Shown: piece after piece, positions 1 to 7,500 of the stretch
How positions within the stretch are numbered: the first letter of the stretch is position 1
Layout of the letters: every line of letters begins with the position of its first letter
Assembly: GCA_037384645.1 (NCBI GenBank)
Contig: JARRNT010000012.1
Location: 1-38,105 of the forward strand
Length of the DNA stretch: 38,105 nucleotides
Source: RI-92 sp037384645
GTDB lineage: Bacteria > Pseudomonadota > Gammaproteobacteria > UBA6429 > Thiohalophilaceae
Reading direction: 5' to 3'
Notes under the pieces: generated by a model
Seen by the model: only the letters and a program-made list of their open reading frames with translations
Told to the model about the DNA's origin: nothing
The model's database searches: none
Program-made: the position numbers and the translations under genes

Positions 1-379
1 CGAACTCTGGCGGGGCAAGGACAGGGTGAATTTTCACCCGGTAAATTCGTTCAGCTTTGCGATTGCCAAGGACAACCAGGCGTACCATGCGACGCTGCCC
101 AGGTTCCAGAATGATTCGGCTTGGCGCAACCAGCAGACCACGTTTTTCCGGATCCGGTTCGGTAACTCGAGCCTCATTGGGTAAGCCGGGATGCACTATC
201 TCTGCTGGGTCGATCTCGACATAGGCTCTTTGGGGACCATCATTGATAACCCAGATATCGCTACGCTGTATCTGAGGATTCGAAAAATCAACAACTGCCT
301 GACTTATCCCGATACCCGCAATGGCGTTGCTCGTCGTCAACAACGCAAGCAAAAATAGAATTTTGCGATATAATGCCAT
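1..379 (-). CDS. Periplasmic pilus chaperone, N-terminal part (cut by the window edge)
   Basis: The reading frame starts at ATG 379 after a good ribosome site (AAAGGAAG, 6 nt upstream) and runs off the left edge after 126 codons. Residues 1-21 form a signal peptide ending NAIA. The rest resembles the first immunoglobulin-like domain of PapD-type chaperones: IWVINDGPQRAYVEI near 42-56 and EPGQRRMVRLVVLG near 92-105, the usual strand order before the subunit-binding edge. Such chaperones bind pilin subunits in the periplasm by donor-strand complementation and hand them to an outer-membrane usher. It lies 87 bp downstream of a pilin-like gene on the same strand, as in Csu-type (archaic/alpha) operons. 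The usher would be expected beyond position 1. The family call is firm; the subfamily is not. Confidence 0.8.
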   Translation of the reverse strand, partial: MALYRKILFLLALLTTSNAIAGIGISQAVVDFSNPQIQRSDIWVINDGPQRAYVEIDPAEIVHPGLPNEARVTEPDPEKRGLLVAPSRIILEPGQRRMVRLVVLGNRKAERIYRVKIHPVLAPPEF

Positions 380-421
380 GGCGAACTTCCTTTCTCGTGT
401 ACGTCCTTTTATTACCAGAGA

Positions 422-437
422 GGGGCGTTACCGCCCC
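422..437 (-). terminator. Intercistronic hairpin between pilin and chaperone genes
   Basis: Perfect inverted repeat GGGGCG-TTAC-CGCCCC in the 87-bp gap. There is no U tract on the minus strand, so it is more likely an RNA-stabilising or attenuating hairpin that lets the pilin be made in excess of the chaperone than a full terminator. That role is inferred from other pilus operons. Confidence 0.4.
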
Positions 438-466
438 CCCTACTAATGCCACCATAACAGGGGTTA

Positions 467-1012
467 TCATTGCGGTTGAACGTAGAGAGTCAATGTATCG
501 GTATAGATGCTGGCGGGCACGGCCTGGAGATTTGCCGCAGGGACGCTAATGACGACACTCGCATTGTCAGCTGAACAGGCAATGTTAGGAACTGAACCGC
601 CAGCAAAAGTTAGCGTTGCACCACTGGAGCCAAATGCTGTACCACCTGTCGTTGCACCAGCAGTAGTCGCCCAAGCCACATTGTAGGGCACAGGATTTGT
701 TCCATCGCTTAGGTTGAAGGTATTGCTTGATCCTGGGTTAGCTGAAGTGGCAGTAATGCTATAACCGGCAGCCGAATTAGTCCCGACACAGAGGCTACCT
801 GATAAGTTAACAGGGTTAGTCCCGTTGAAAGTCGCGGCAGCCGGATCGGTAATATTCGTAATCACAATTATTTTCGGCACGGTGACACTGAGATTCATGC
901 TACCGGTAGAGTTCGCACCAATGGTGCCATTTGTGGCGGCCTGCGCGAAAGCAATCACGCCAATCAAGGTGGGAATCAGACCAATTTGTATTATTTTCTT
1001 TAATATCAACAT
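467..1012 (-). CDS. Chaperone-usher pilin-like protein (pilin 1)
   Basis: 181 residues. I start it at ATG 1012 because GAGG lies 8 nt upstream and a signal peptide follows at once (LKKIIQIGLIPTLIGVIAFA); the frame also extends 18 codons further upstream without a signal. The mature part is rich in Ser, Thr, Gly and Ala with alternating beta strands, two cysteines (SGSLCVG and NIACSA) able to form one disulfide, and a C-terminal strand DTLTLYVQPQ. This fits a secreted beta-sandwich pilin of the Csu/CblA/spore-coat-U-like kind. The gene just upstream encodes a shorter relative, and the chaperone follows downstream. It is probably a structural or adapter subunit of a surface fibre; which one cannot be told. 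Confidence 0.65.
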   Translation of the reverse strand: MLILKKIIQIGLIPTLIGVIAFAQAATNGTIGANSTGSMNLSVTVPKIIVITNITDPAAATFNGTNPVNLSGSLCVGTNSAAGYSITATSANPGSSNTFNLSDGTNPVPYNVAWATTAGATTGGTAFGSSGATLTFAGGSVPNIACSADNASVVISVPAANLQAVPASIYTDTLTLYVQPQ

Positions 1013-1165
1013 GTTAAGTGCCTCACTATACTGTGGCGGTGCTAAAAACTGTGAATAAGAACACACTAATACTGTGACTTAGTTCACACTTCGAGTGTGG
1101 TTATCGGACATTCATGAGGAATCTTTAAACAATTTAATTACGGACATACTGGTGTGAAGAAGAGT

Positions 1166-1183
1166 TGGCGCAAAAAAGCGCCA
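1166..1183 (-). terminator. Hairpin between the two pilin genes
   Basis: Perfect repeat TGGCGC-(6 nt)-GCGCCA with a homopolymer loop (T6 on the minus strand). No U tract follows. It is a possible RNA-processing or stability element in the 256-bp gap between the pilin genes. Confidence 0.3.
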
Positions 1184-1268
1184 GGACAGTTCTAGACAGA
1201 CCCGTTACCTCACTGAGGCGCAACCACAGATCTCATCCAGCGGAAGCGTCCTCGCCCGCGCCTATCCC

Positions 1269-1841
1269 TTACAACGGTTGAACTGTCATGGACAATGTCC
1301 CGCTATAGGTGTCTGCGGGCGCCTTTTGTAAGTCCGATGCCTGGATTGTTACAATCACGGTTGTATTAGGACTTTTGCACTTGGTATTACTTCGCGGGTT
1401 TGGTGTAATCCCGGTCGCCAGCCCGGGTGAAAGGCTGGTGCCTGATGCAGACGTCGCTGAATTACCCCATTGAACTGTATATGGAATGACGTCGTTTGAA
1501 AGCGACCCCTGCAAATAAAAACTGCCACCACTACCGGTACCCGTGGCAGTTATAGTGTATTGCGTCGTCGCGCCGGGAGGCGTCCACCCAACGCAAAGCG
1601 TTTGCGTAAACTGGATTGGTCCCGTGCCTGACCAGGGTGGCACCACCGGGTCAGCAACTCCAGTAATAATGATGTTCGCCGCCTGCCCAATACTCACCAT
1701 ACCGCCAAGCAGGCATGATAATAGCAGCCTGGCTAGCAGCCTCCGGTTATCAGGTCTGGTCCGCAACCAGGATAAAAGTTGTTTCAGTTTCACATCGATA
1801 GTGGGAGTGATCGTGACATACGTAGTAGTTAAGCATGACAA
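1269..1841 (-). CDS. Chaperone-usher pilin-like protein (pilin 2), start uncertain
   Basis: Up to 190 residues; a paralogue of the next gene downstream. The shared pattern is IITGVADP then LCVG, YTITATG, VPYTVQW, a second cysteine (NTKCKS) and a C-terminal strand GTLSMTVQPL. A signal peptide is visible (RRLLARLLLSCLLGGMVSIGQA) but begins about 32 residues into the longest frame. Candidate starts are TTG 1841, GTG 1793 and TTG 1766, and none has a well-placed ribosome site. The good AAGGA site fits instead an ATG at 1836 in another frame that stops at 1750, so translation may be coupled to a 28-residue leader or the 5' end may carry a frameshift. It is probably another subunit of the same fibre. 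Confidence 0.6.
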   Translation of the reverse strand: MSCLTTTYVTITPTIDVKLKQLLSWLRTRPDNRRLLARLLLSCLLGGMVSIGQAANIIITGVADPVVPPWSGTGPIQFTQTLCVGWTPPGATTQYTITATGTGSGGSFYLQGSLSNDVIPYTVQWGNSATSASGTSLSPGLATGITPNPRSNTKCKSPNTTVIVTIQASDLQKAPADTYSGTLSMTVQPL

Positions 1842-2182
1842 TTCCTTATTTTCCAGTCAAAGACATGATCAGCTGCCATGCAATAAATTCATAAATTTGC
1901 TTTTCCATGCCTATCACCTCGCATCGACGGAACAACCTCGCCAGCAACGGTATGGGACTTGCGCGCCTGAGAGGATAAATATATTGTGCAGTCTACCGTG
2001 GTTAACATAGCCTACCTGGTATAACACAACAGCAAACCGGACTTTTATGCGATTTTTTATTGCACAAAATAAGTCGAAGCCCTGTTTCAGATTTCCGCTG
2101 TGTATTAAATTTGACGAAATAACAACATGAACCTCACACCTGATTCTTTGTCGGTTATAAATATTCCTGTAGGGGCTTAACT
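1842..2182. other. Divergent intergenic region, no gene seen
   Basis: About 340 bp of AT-rich DNA between the pilus operon (leftward) and the LOG gene (rightward). It must hold promoters for both. I see no convincing -35/-10 pair with good spacing; TATAAA near 2155 is a weak -10 candidate for the rightward gene. AGGGG at 2171-2175 is the ribosome site of that gene. Confidence 0.4.
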
Positions 2183-3139
2183 GTGAAAAAGAAAACCTTT
2201 GTCGAACAATCTTCGATTCCTACACCTCCCCATCCGCAACATCGGCGCGAGCCCCTGCCCTGGTGCCAACCCAAACCCAGCGAGGAGGATCGGGATGCCC
2301 CTGCACGAATCCATGCGATTATGCAAAGCCCCAGTTACCGCCAGGCGGATGAAGATACCGATTTCCTCAACCAGGACTACACTCGCGGTGTCCGTTTGCA
2401 AATTGATTATCAAAAACCGGAATTCCTGCTACAACAACACGGCATTGAACACACTATCGTGGTTTTCGGCAGTACCCGAATCCGTGAACCTGGCACGGCC
2501 CGACTCAGGGTCGAGGGACTGCGAGCACAGCTGGCCAGAGACCCGGAGAACCCGGAGTTAAAACGGCACCTCCGAATTGCTGAGCGCTTACTGGATAAAA
2601 GTCGCTACTATGAAGTCGCGCGGGACTTTGGCAAACTGGTTAGCGAAGCCGGCAAGACAGTGGATGATGGCCAGCTGGTCATCATGACCGGAGGCGGACC
2701 CGGCATGATGGAGGCCGCCAATCGCGGCGCTTTCGATGTTGGCAGCAAGACCATTGGTCTAAATATTACTCTACCGCATGAACAGTACCCCAACCCATAC
2801 ATTACACCGGATTTATGTTTCCAGTTTCATTACTTCGCCCTGCGCAAGCTGCACTTCCTGTTACGAACCCGCGCCCTGGTTGCGTTTCCAGGTGGCTATG
2901 GCACGTTTGATGAACTTTTTGAAACCCTGACACTTATCCAGACACGCAAGATTAAACCGGTACCAATAGTACTGGTCGGAAAAGATTACTGGCGCCAGGC
3001 CGTCAATATCGACTTTCTGGTAGAAGAAGGCGTAATTGATGAAGAGGACCAGGAGTTATTCTGGTATGCCGAGTCTGCGTCAGAAATCTGGAACGGGATC
3101 CTGCAATGGTATGAAGCCAATGGCACCCGCCTGATATGA
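2183..3139 (+). CDS. LOG-family (TIGR00730-type) nucleotide phosphoribohydrolase
   Basis: 318 residues from GTG 2183, with AGGGG seven bases upstream. The two signature motifs of the LOG/lysine-decarboxylase-like Rossmann fold are present: GGGPGMMEAANRGA at about 170-183 and PGGYGTFDE at about 236-244. Characterised members cleave the N-glycosidic bond of nucleoside 5'-monophosphates (cytokinin activation in plants, AMP or pyrimidine nucleotides in bacteria). The roughly 90-residue N-terminal extension is longer than in plant LOG proteins but shorter than in PpnN (about 450 residues). The substrate cannot be read from sequence. It precedes an RNA-type nuclease on the same strand, which could link nucleotide salvage to RNA turnover (inference). 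Confidence 0.85.
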   Translation: MKKKTFVEQSSIPTPPHPQHRREPLPWCQPKPSEEDRDAPARIHAIMQSPSYRQADEDTDFLNQDYTRGVRLQIDYQKPEFLLQQHGIEHTIVVFGSTRIREPGTARLRVEGLRAQLARDPENPELKRHLRIAERLLDKSRYYEVARDFGKLVSEAGKTVDDGQLVIMTGGGPGMMEAANRGAFDVGSKTIGLNITLPHEQYPNPYITPDLCFQFHYFALRKLHFLLRTRALVAFPGGYGTFDELFETLTLIQTRKIKPVPIVLVGKDYWRQAVNIDFLVEEGVIDEEDQELFWYAESASEIWNGILQWYEANGTRLI

Positions 3140-3147
3140 GGTATGGC

Positions 3148-3161
3148 TTGATATCGATCAA
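3148..3161. promoter_or_regulatory. FNR/Anr-type binding site
   Basis: Perfect match to the consensus TTGAT-N4-ATCAA (spacer ATCG), centred at 3154.5, 147 bp upstream of the start of the MBL-fold nuclease. TATTCA at about 3199-3204 could serve as a -10, which would put the site near -56 to -61. Suggests oxygen-responsive control of the nuclease gene. The site is plainly visible; its use is inferred. Confidence 0.6.
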
Positions 3162-3301
3162 GAACCCGGCCGAATTCATCCAAATCGGGAACCCGGGGTA
3201 TTCAATTTTATTGCAAACAGGCAGATTATTGTCATAAAAGGTGTTTTGAGTTCCACGTGTATCGCCTGCACCTACAATAAGACGAATGAAAGGATTACAG
3301 T

Positions 3302-4687
3302 ATGCAGATCGAATTTCATGGTGCCGACCGAAATGTCACCGGCTCCTGCCATCTCGTGGAATGTGCCGGCCACCGTATCCTGATTGACTGCGGTCTGTAT
3401 CAGGGCGGACGGGAACTGGATGAGGAGAACAGCGAAGATTTCGGATTTGATCCAGCCAGTATCGATTATCTATTGTTGACCCATGCCCATCTCGATCACT
3501 GCGGGCGCATCCCCCTCCTGAGTAAACGCGGTTTCCATGGTGAAATCATCACGACTGCGGCGTCGCGAGAACTGGCCCGTCTGGTGATGCTCGATTCAGC
3601 CCATCTGCAGGAGGAAGAAGCGCGATACCAGGCCCGTAAAAAGGCCCGTCATGGCCACCGTCATGCAAAACCACCTTTGTATACCGTATTGGATGCGCTT
3701 AACAGTACGGAACATTTTGGCCGTACTGCCAGCTATAACCAGCCACTACAACTGGCACCAGGGATCACAGCAACCTTTGTCGACGCCGGGCATATCCTCG
3801 GTTCGGCGAGTATTTTTCTCGAACTGGAAGAGAACGGCCAGACACGCACGGTTTTGTTTTCCGGTGATCTTGGTAACGCCGGCCGGCCTTTGCTGCGAAA
3901 CCCGGTTACAACGAAAAAACCTGAAGTCGTCGTGATGGAAACGACTTATGGCGACCGGCAACACAAGCAGCTGGCACCCTCGGTGGAAGAACTGTACGAA
4001 GCCATCACGGAAACATTCAAACACGGCGGTAACGTCATCATTCCAACCTTCGCCCTGGAGCGCGCCCAGGAGTTGCTCTATTATATCCGTGAGGGCGTGG
4101 AACAGGACCGTATCCCGGAATCTATCCAGGTCTTTCTGGATTCACCCATGGCCATTTCGGCCACCGAAATCTTTGAACACCATCCTGAATGTTTTGAACC
4201 CGAGATTGCCGCGCTATTTCATAAGGGGAATGATCCATTCCATCTACCGGGACTGCATTTCACGCGTGAGACGGCAGAATCCATCGCCTTGAATCAGGTC
4301 AGGGGCGCTGTCATTCTGGCCGGTTCGGGTATGTGTACCGGCGGTCGCGTTCGTCACCATTTGCGACATAACTTATGGCAGGAGGAATCCAGCGTCGTCT
4401 TTGTTGGTTACGCAGCGATCGGGACCCTTGCCCGCCGAATTGTCGATGGAGCGAAACAGGTCCGTATCTTTGGGGAAGAGATCCCCGTTCGAGCCAAGAT
4501 CTATACGATTAATGGCTTTTCAGCTCATGCAGACCAGGCCGAGCTTCTCGCCTGGCATCAAATCATCGGTACACCTGAACACACGTTTCTGGTGCATGGC
4601 GATGCCGATGTCATGTCCCACTTTGCACAAAAACTGCACGACACCAAGGTGACAATGCCGGCACTCGGAGAAAGCTTTCCCCTTTAA
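3302..4687 (+). CDS. MBL-fold metallohydrolase with beta-CASP and RMMBL domains (predicted RNase)
   Basis: 461 residues from ATG 3302 (AAAGGA 7-8 nt upstream). The metallo-beta-lactamase zinc motif HAHLDHCG is at 61-68, followed by the later ligands in DAGHILGSA and SGDLGN. The beta-CASP part is in the middle and contains GSGMCTGGRVRHHL, and the C-terminal RMMBL region has GFSAHADQAELL. This is the arrangement of CPSF73-like and YsiA/RNase J-related nucleases that process RNA ends, and the length is typical. No partner gene is fused. It lies 162 bp downstream of the LOG gene with its own leader and an FNR-type box. The family is certain; RNA as substrate is from family knowledge. Confidence 0.9.
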   Translation: MQIEFHGADRNVTGSCHLVECAGHRILIDCGLYQGGRELDEENSEDFGFDPASIDYLLLTHAHLDHCGRIPLLSKRGFHGEIITTAASRELARLVMLDSAHLQEEEARYQARKKARHGHRHAKPPLYTVLDALNSTEHFGRTASYNQPLQLAPGITATFVDAGHILGSASIFLELEENGQTRTVLFSGDLGNAGRPLLRNPVTTKKPEVVVMETTYGDRQHKQLAPSVEELYEAITETFKHGGNVIIPTFALERAQELLYYIREGVEQDRIPESIQVFLDSPMAISATEIFEHHPECFEPEIAALFHKGNDPFHLPGLHFTRETAESIALNQVRGAVILAGSGMCTGGRVRHHLRHNLWQEESSVVFVGYAAIGTLARRIVDGAKQVRIFGEEIPVRAKIYTINGFSAHADQAELLAWHQIIGTPEHTFLVHGDADVMSHFAQKLHDTKVTMPALGESFPL

Positions 4688-4732
4688 AGGTGATTTGATT
4701 TTAAACGTTGTTCCGGGGCAGCGAAGCAGCAT

Positions 4733-4996
4733 TCAAATATCAAGCTTGCTTAGATCCAGACGATCATCTTTCATTGGTGGGCACCAGTAATATGCACCAG
4801 TGATCGGGCGGCTGAATCCAAACATGGCATCCGTGATCGCGTCTTCCATACCTATCATACGTTTGAGAATAGTTTCATAGGCATCCAGTGATCTGCCAAA
4901 GGCTGTAAATATTATACCGGCTTCAGTTGCATCGACCCATGGCATGGACCGCCTGACTATAAATGCCGGCGGGTTCCGGCACAGCCAAACCTTAAC
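4733..4996 (-). pseudogene. DyP-type peroxidase, C-terminal remnant
   Basis: The frame ending at 4733 is open back to a TAA at 4997-4999 and gives FIVRRSMPWVDATEAGI, then FTAFGRSLDAYETILKRM and FSRPITGAYYWCPP. This is the unmistakable last quarter of dye-decolourising peroxidases, including the IVRRSMPW strand and the FxRPxTGxYFWCPP tail. Intact members have about 300 residues; only about 80 remain, so the heme-ligand region is missing. The first ATG (4945) lies inside the conserved IVRRSMPW stretch and would not be a natural start. Homology is visible from about 4978. The upstream part has been replaced by the promoter region of the next, divergent gene. A deletion remnant is the best reading. 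Confidence 0.8.
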
Positions 4997-5118
4997 TTAA
5001 CTATATTAAAGTGATAACCCACACAGAAGATGACTGGACTCTCTTGATATACATGGACTATAGTTGTCCTGAAATTTTATGCAAACAACCAGAATACGAT
5101 TGACATTTGGAGACATGC

Positions 5119-5508
5119 ATGGGCAAACGAGTGAAAGCGCTATTTTTAACTATTGTTGTCGCAGTATTGGTTAGCAGCTGTGGTGGTGGTTCAGGACTAG
5201 ACACAAGTACGCAGTTTACCACTGCTTCCTCGAATGCAACTCTCGAAAATGTTGGCAGGACTATCGCTACAGCGAGTGCCTACCAGGGCTGGCAACCACG
5301 AATTGCCGGTCCAGGCCGTATCGTTGCTACCCGCCATCACGCTGGGCATATTGCAAAGATCAGTATCAGTTACACCACCAATAGCTTCACCATCCAGCAT
5401 CTCAATAGTGACAACATGGGGTATACCGGTAGTTCCATATCCTCTGTTTACGAAGACTGGATAGACGACCTCAGAAGCGAAATCAAACGACGCTTATCCG
5501 CACTCTAG
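5119..5508 (+). CDS. Small lipoprotein of unknown function
   Basis: 129 residues from ATG 5119, chosen over TTG 5107 because GGAG lies 6 nt upstream and the signal sequence starts directly. Residues 1-21 form a lipoprotein signal ending VSS-C with a GGG run after the cysteine; the absence of Asp at +2 suggests the outer membrane. The rest is about 105 residues with a repeated ISISY/FTIQHL strand pattern and a C-terminal amphipathic helix (DWIDDLRSEIKRRLSAL). I do not recognise a family. It stands alone between the DyP remnant and a leftward operon. Confidence 0.7.
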   Translation: MGKRVKALFLTIVVAVLVSSCGGGSGLDTSTQFTTASSNATLENVGRTIATASAYQGWQPRIAGPGRIVATRHHAGHIAKISISYTTNSFTIQHLNSDNMGYTGSSISSVYEDWIDDLRSEIKRRLSAL

Positions 5509-5546
5509 TCCGAACCTCTACAGGCCAATAGCTTTTGACAGTCGAT

Positions 5547-6203
5547 TCACTTGATCATAATTTTGTGAATCGACTTTATATTACGCACCCAGGGCGACCA
5601 TTTTTTGAGATTAGTGGGTAAATTCCCAATTGCCGCCTTGGCCGCCTGTACCGATGGATAGGCACCATATACCAGGGAATACCAGTCCTCACCGGAACGG
5701 CGGGAATGATAATAACCCGCTTTTCCCGCAAGATTATTATCGTTGTAATATTTTTGAATGAGTGCCTTATTCGAACTGCTGGCAAGTTGCAGGGTATAGT
5801 CACCGGGCTTTTGCGCCGCTACCCAGGCCTGAGGACCCAGTGTGAGTGTGACATGCGAAGTTTGAGTGGTTGGCTTTATTGCATGCGGATTGATGTCTGC
5901 ATAGGCCTCCGCCATCCCCTGCCGAGCAGCCATGGAAAACCAGTATCGAGACAGATTTTCATCAGCCATTACACCTTCACCCTGCTGGTATAACAACGCC
6001 AGATTAAACTGCGCTACCGGGTCGCCATCATTGGCTAACGGCAGCCAAAGTTTTGCCGCCTTGTGGTAATCACCCTGTTCCTGGGCCATCAGGGCCTGGG
6101 CCCGATCAGCGAAGGCCGCCGGTATTATCAGCACGGTCAAAAAGAGGATAGAGAGTGTCTGGATAAAAACAGGTCCGGCAACGCTGTTAGGACTATTATT
6201 CAT
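5547..6203 (-). CDS. Exported Sel1-repeat and SPOR-domain protein
   Basis: 218 residues. An N-terminal hydrophobic signal (FIQTLSILFLTVLIIPAAFA) is followed by one or two Sel1/TPR-like repeats (DYHKAAKLWLPLANDGDPVAQFNLALLY, in pieces about 45-100) and a C-terminal SPOR domain from about 134 (DYTLQLASSSNKALIQKYY, then WYSLVYGAYPSVQAAKAAI). SPOR domains bind denuded septal peptidoglycan, so it probably acts in the periplasm at the division site or the cell wall. Its ribosome site is poor. It begins 19 bp after the stop of the DUF1249 gene, so the two form a likely operon. Confidence 0.75.
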   Translation of the reverse strand: MNNSPNSVAGPVFIQTLSILFLTVLIIPAAFADRAQALMAQEQGDYHKAAKLWLPLANDGDPVAQFNLALLYQQGEGVMADENLSRYWFSMAARQGMAEAYADINPHAIKPTTQTSHVTLTLGPQAWVAAQKPGDYTLQLASSSNKALIQKYYNDNNLAGKAGYYHSRRSGEDWYSLVYGAYPSVQAAKAAIGNLPTNLKKWSPWVRNIKSIHKIMIK

Positions 6204-6222
6204 AGAATAAAGGTATTACCAG

Positions 6223-6675
6223 TCAGTTCTGACAATTAATCGCAATGGACTCCATGAAGTTCAATCTAGAACAGTTGGAAAGCCAGTCATATAGAACCAG
6301 ATTCGTTTGCCGTTTCTCATCAGGATAAAACATGCGTTTGTTGGGAAAGGGATAACGAGGCTCCAGTGGCTGTTGCCCCTGGTAACTCACCACTTCGGCA
6401 AGTTTTGCATCTAGATAGATACGCACCTTGAAATGCAAATCGCTCAGCAGTGCCCGTTCCTCTCCGGGCTGAAAGATCTGCTGAATACCCAGCAGCAATG
6501 TATAACGAGTATGTTCCAGCAGACTAAGAATAATACGGGTGCCGGATAATTCAAATTCCACTTTCCCCTGCTCCTGCAGCTGGCTCTGCTGAAGCAACTC
6601 GATCAATACGTTGAAATTACGCTCAAAATACCACATCGGGTTTCGAGGTTTCGCTTTCATGATTGAATGTGTCAT
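6223..6675 (-). CDS. DUF1249 (YqiB-like) protein
   Basis: 150 residues, close to the length of E. coli YqiB. The diagnostic C-terminal stretch YPFPNKRMFYPDEKRQ and the following WLSNC are present, as are the N-terminal aromatic FERNFNVLIELL segment and an internal beta-rich part. No catalytic motif is visible and the biochemical function is unknown. In many gammaproteobacteria the gene sits with nudF and cpdA; here it heads a pair with a SPOR-domain protein instead. The start could be ATG 6675 or 6660; neither has a clear Shine-Dalgarno sequence. Confidence 0.75.
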   Translation of the reverse strand: MTHSIMKAKPRNPMWYFERNFNVLIELLQQSQLQEQGKVEFELSGTRIILSLLEHTRYTLLLGIQQIFQPGEERALLSDLHFKVRIYLDAKLAEVVSYQGQQPLEPRYPFPNKRMFYPDEKRQTNLVLYDWLSNCSRLNFMESIAINCQN

Positions 6676-6852
6676 CTGGCTACAATCTACTTACTTCCAA
6701 TGTGTATCGGCGGCTCAGGGTTATGCTTAACTGTAGCTCATTCTTCCACGACATTGAAAAAATTGCCAGCCTTGACATGCCGACGAAGTATGCTCAAATA
6801 TGAAGTTGAATAGCATCTTTCGACGACAAAAAATGACGCCTGACAGACACCC

Positions 6853-7500
6853 CTATTGAAAAATCGGGTCCAGGTGTTGCATGTCATTGATCACGCGCCA
6901 GCTACCACCACCTTTAACAACCTTTCTTTTCCAGTCAGACAGACGCTTCATATACTCTCTTGGATCGACATTATCAGAGTGCAACTTGGTTACATTCACC
7001 GCAATCACCTCAAACCCTTTGAGTTTCAGCGGAATATTTCGCACGTAACCGGGACGCAGGTCTTCCTTTAAATCGGAAAATATCAGGATAATCTTGCGGT
7101 TGGTATTTGCCTCATTCAGAAATTCAATAGCCTGCAACAATCCGCCCGTGATATCTGTGTAGGCACTCGGTCTGACCTTTTTGATAAATTTATCCACCAC
7201 CTTGCTAAATTCACGTTTTTGATCATTAGCCATGCTTGGTCGATCATCAAACGTACGTTTATCGATTATGTCTTTCTGGGTGAAACTGCCTGTATTGACC
7301 TGGGCAACGGCAAACGTATCTCCTGGGTTAAGTTTGGCCAGGATGAAATTGATAATCTTCTTGGCCTGTGACAACTCCTTGGTATAAGTGCCTGAGGTAT
7401 CGACCAGCATGTAAACGCCCTGGTTATATTGGCTACTGAATTTCGAGCAGCCGCTCAAACCGACCAGTGTCAGCAACAATACCAGACATATTTTTTTCAT
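6853..7500 (-). CDS. VWA-domain lipoprotein
   Basis: 215 residues. Lipoprotein signal with LSGC, lipidated Cys18. A von Willebrand factor A fold follows: the MIDAS first motif is DTSGT at 34-38 (DxSxS with Thr at the last place), the metal Thr lies in TDITGG at 115-120 and the metal Asp in FSDLKED at about 143. Such domains bind a divalent metal and partner proteins. The start codon overlaps the stop of the upstream membrane-protein gene (TGATG), so the two are translationally coupled and probably work as one envelope complex. No homologue with a known job is recognised. Confidence 0.8.
   Translation of the reverse strand: MKKICLVLLLTLVGLSGCSKFSSQYNQGVYMLVDTSGTYTKELSQAKKIINFILAKLNPGDTFAVAQVNTGSFTQKDIIDKRTFDDRPSMANDQKREFSKVVDKFIKKVRPSAYTDITGGLLQAIEFLNEANTNRKIILIFSDLKEDLRPGYVRNIPLKLKGFEVIAVNVTKLHSDNVDPREYMKRLSDWKRKVVKGGGSWRVINDMQHLDPIFQ

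Noticed and set aside
5565..5585. CRP/FNR-like half sites around the convergent gene ends
   Set aside because: Only one half matches and the place lies between convergent stops, where no promoter is needed.
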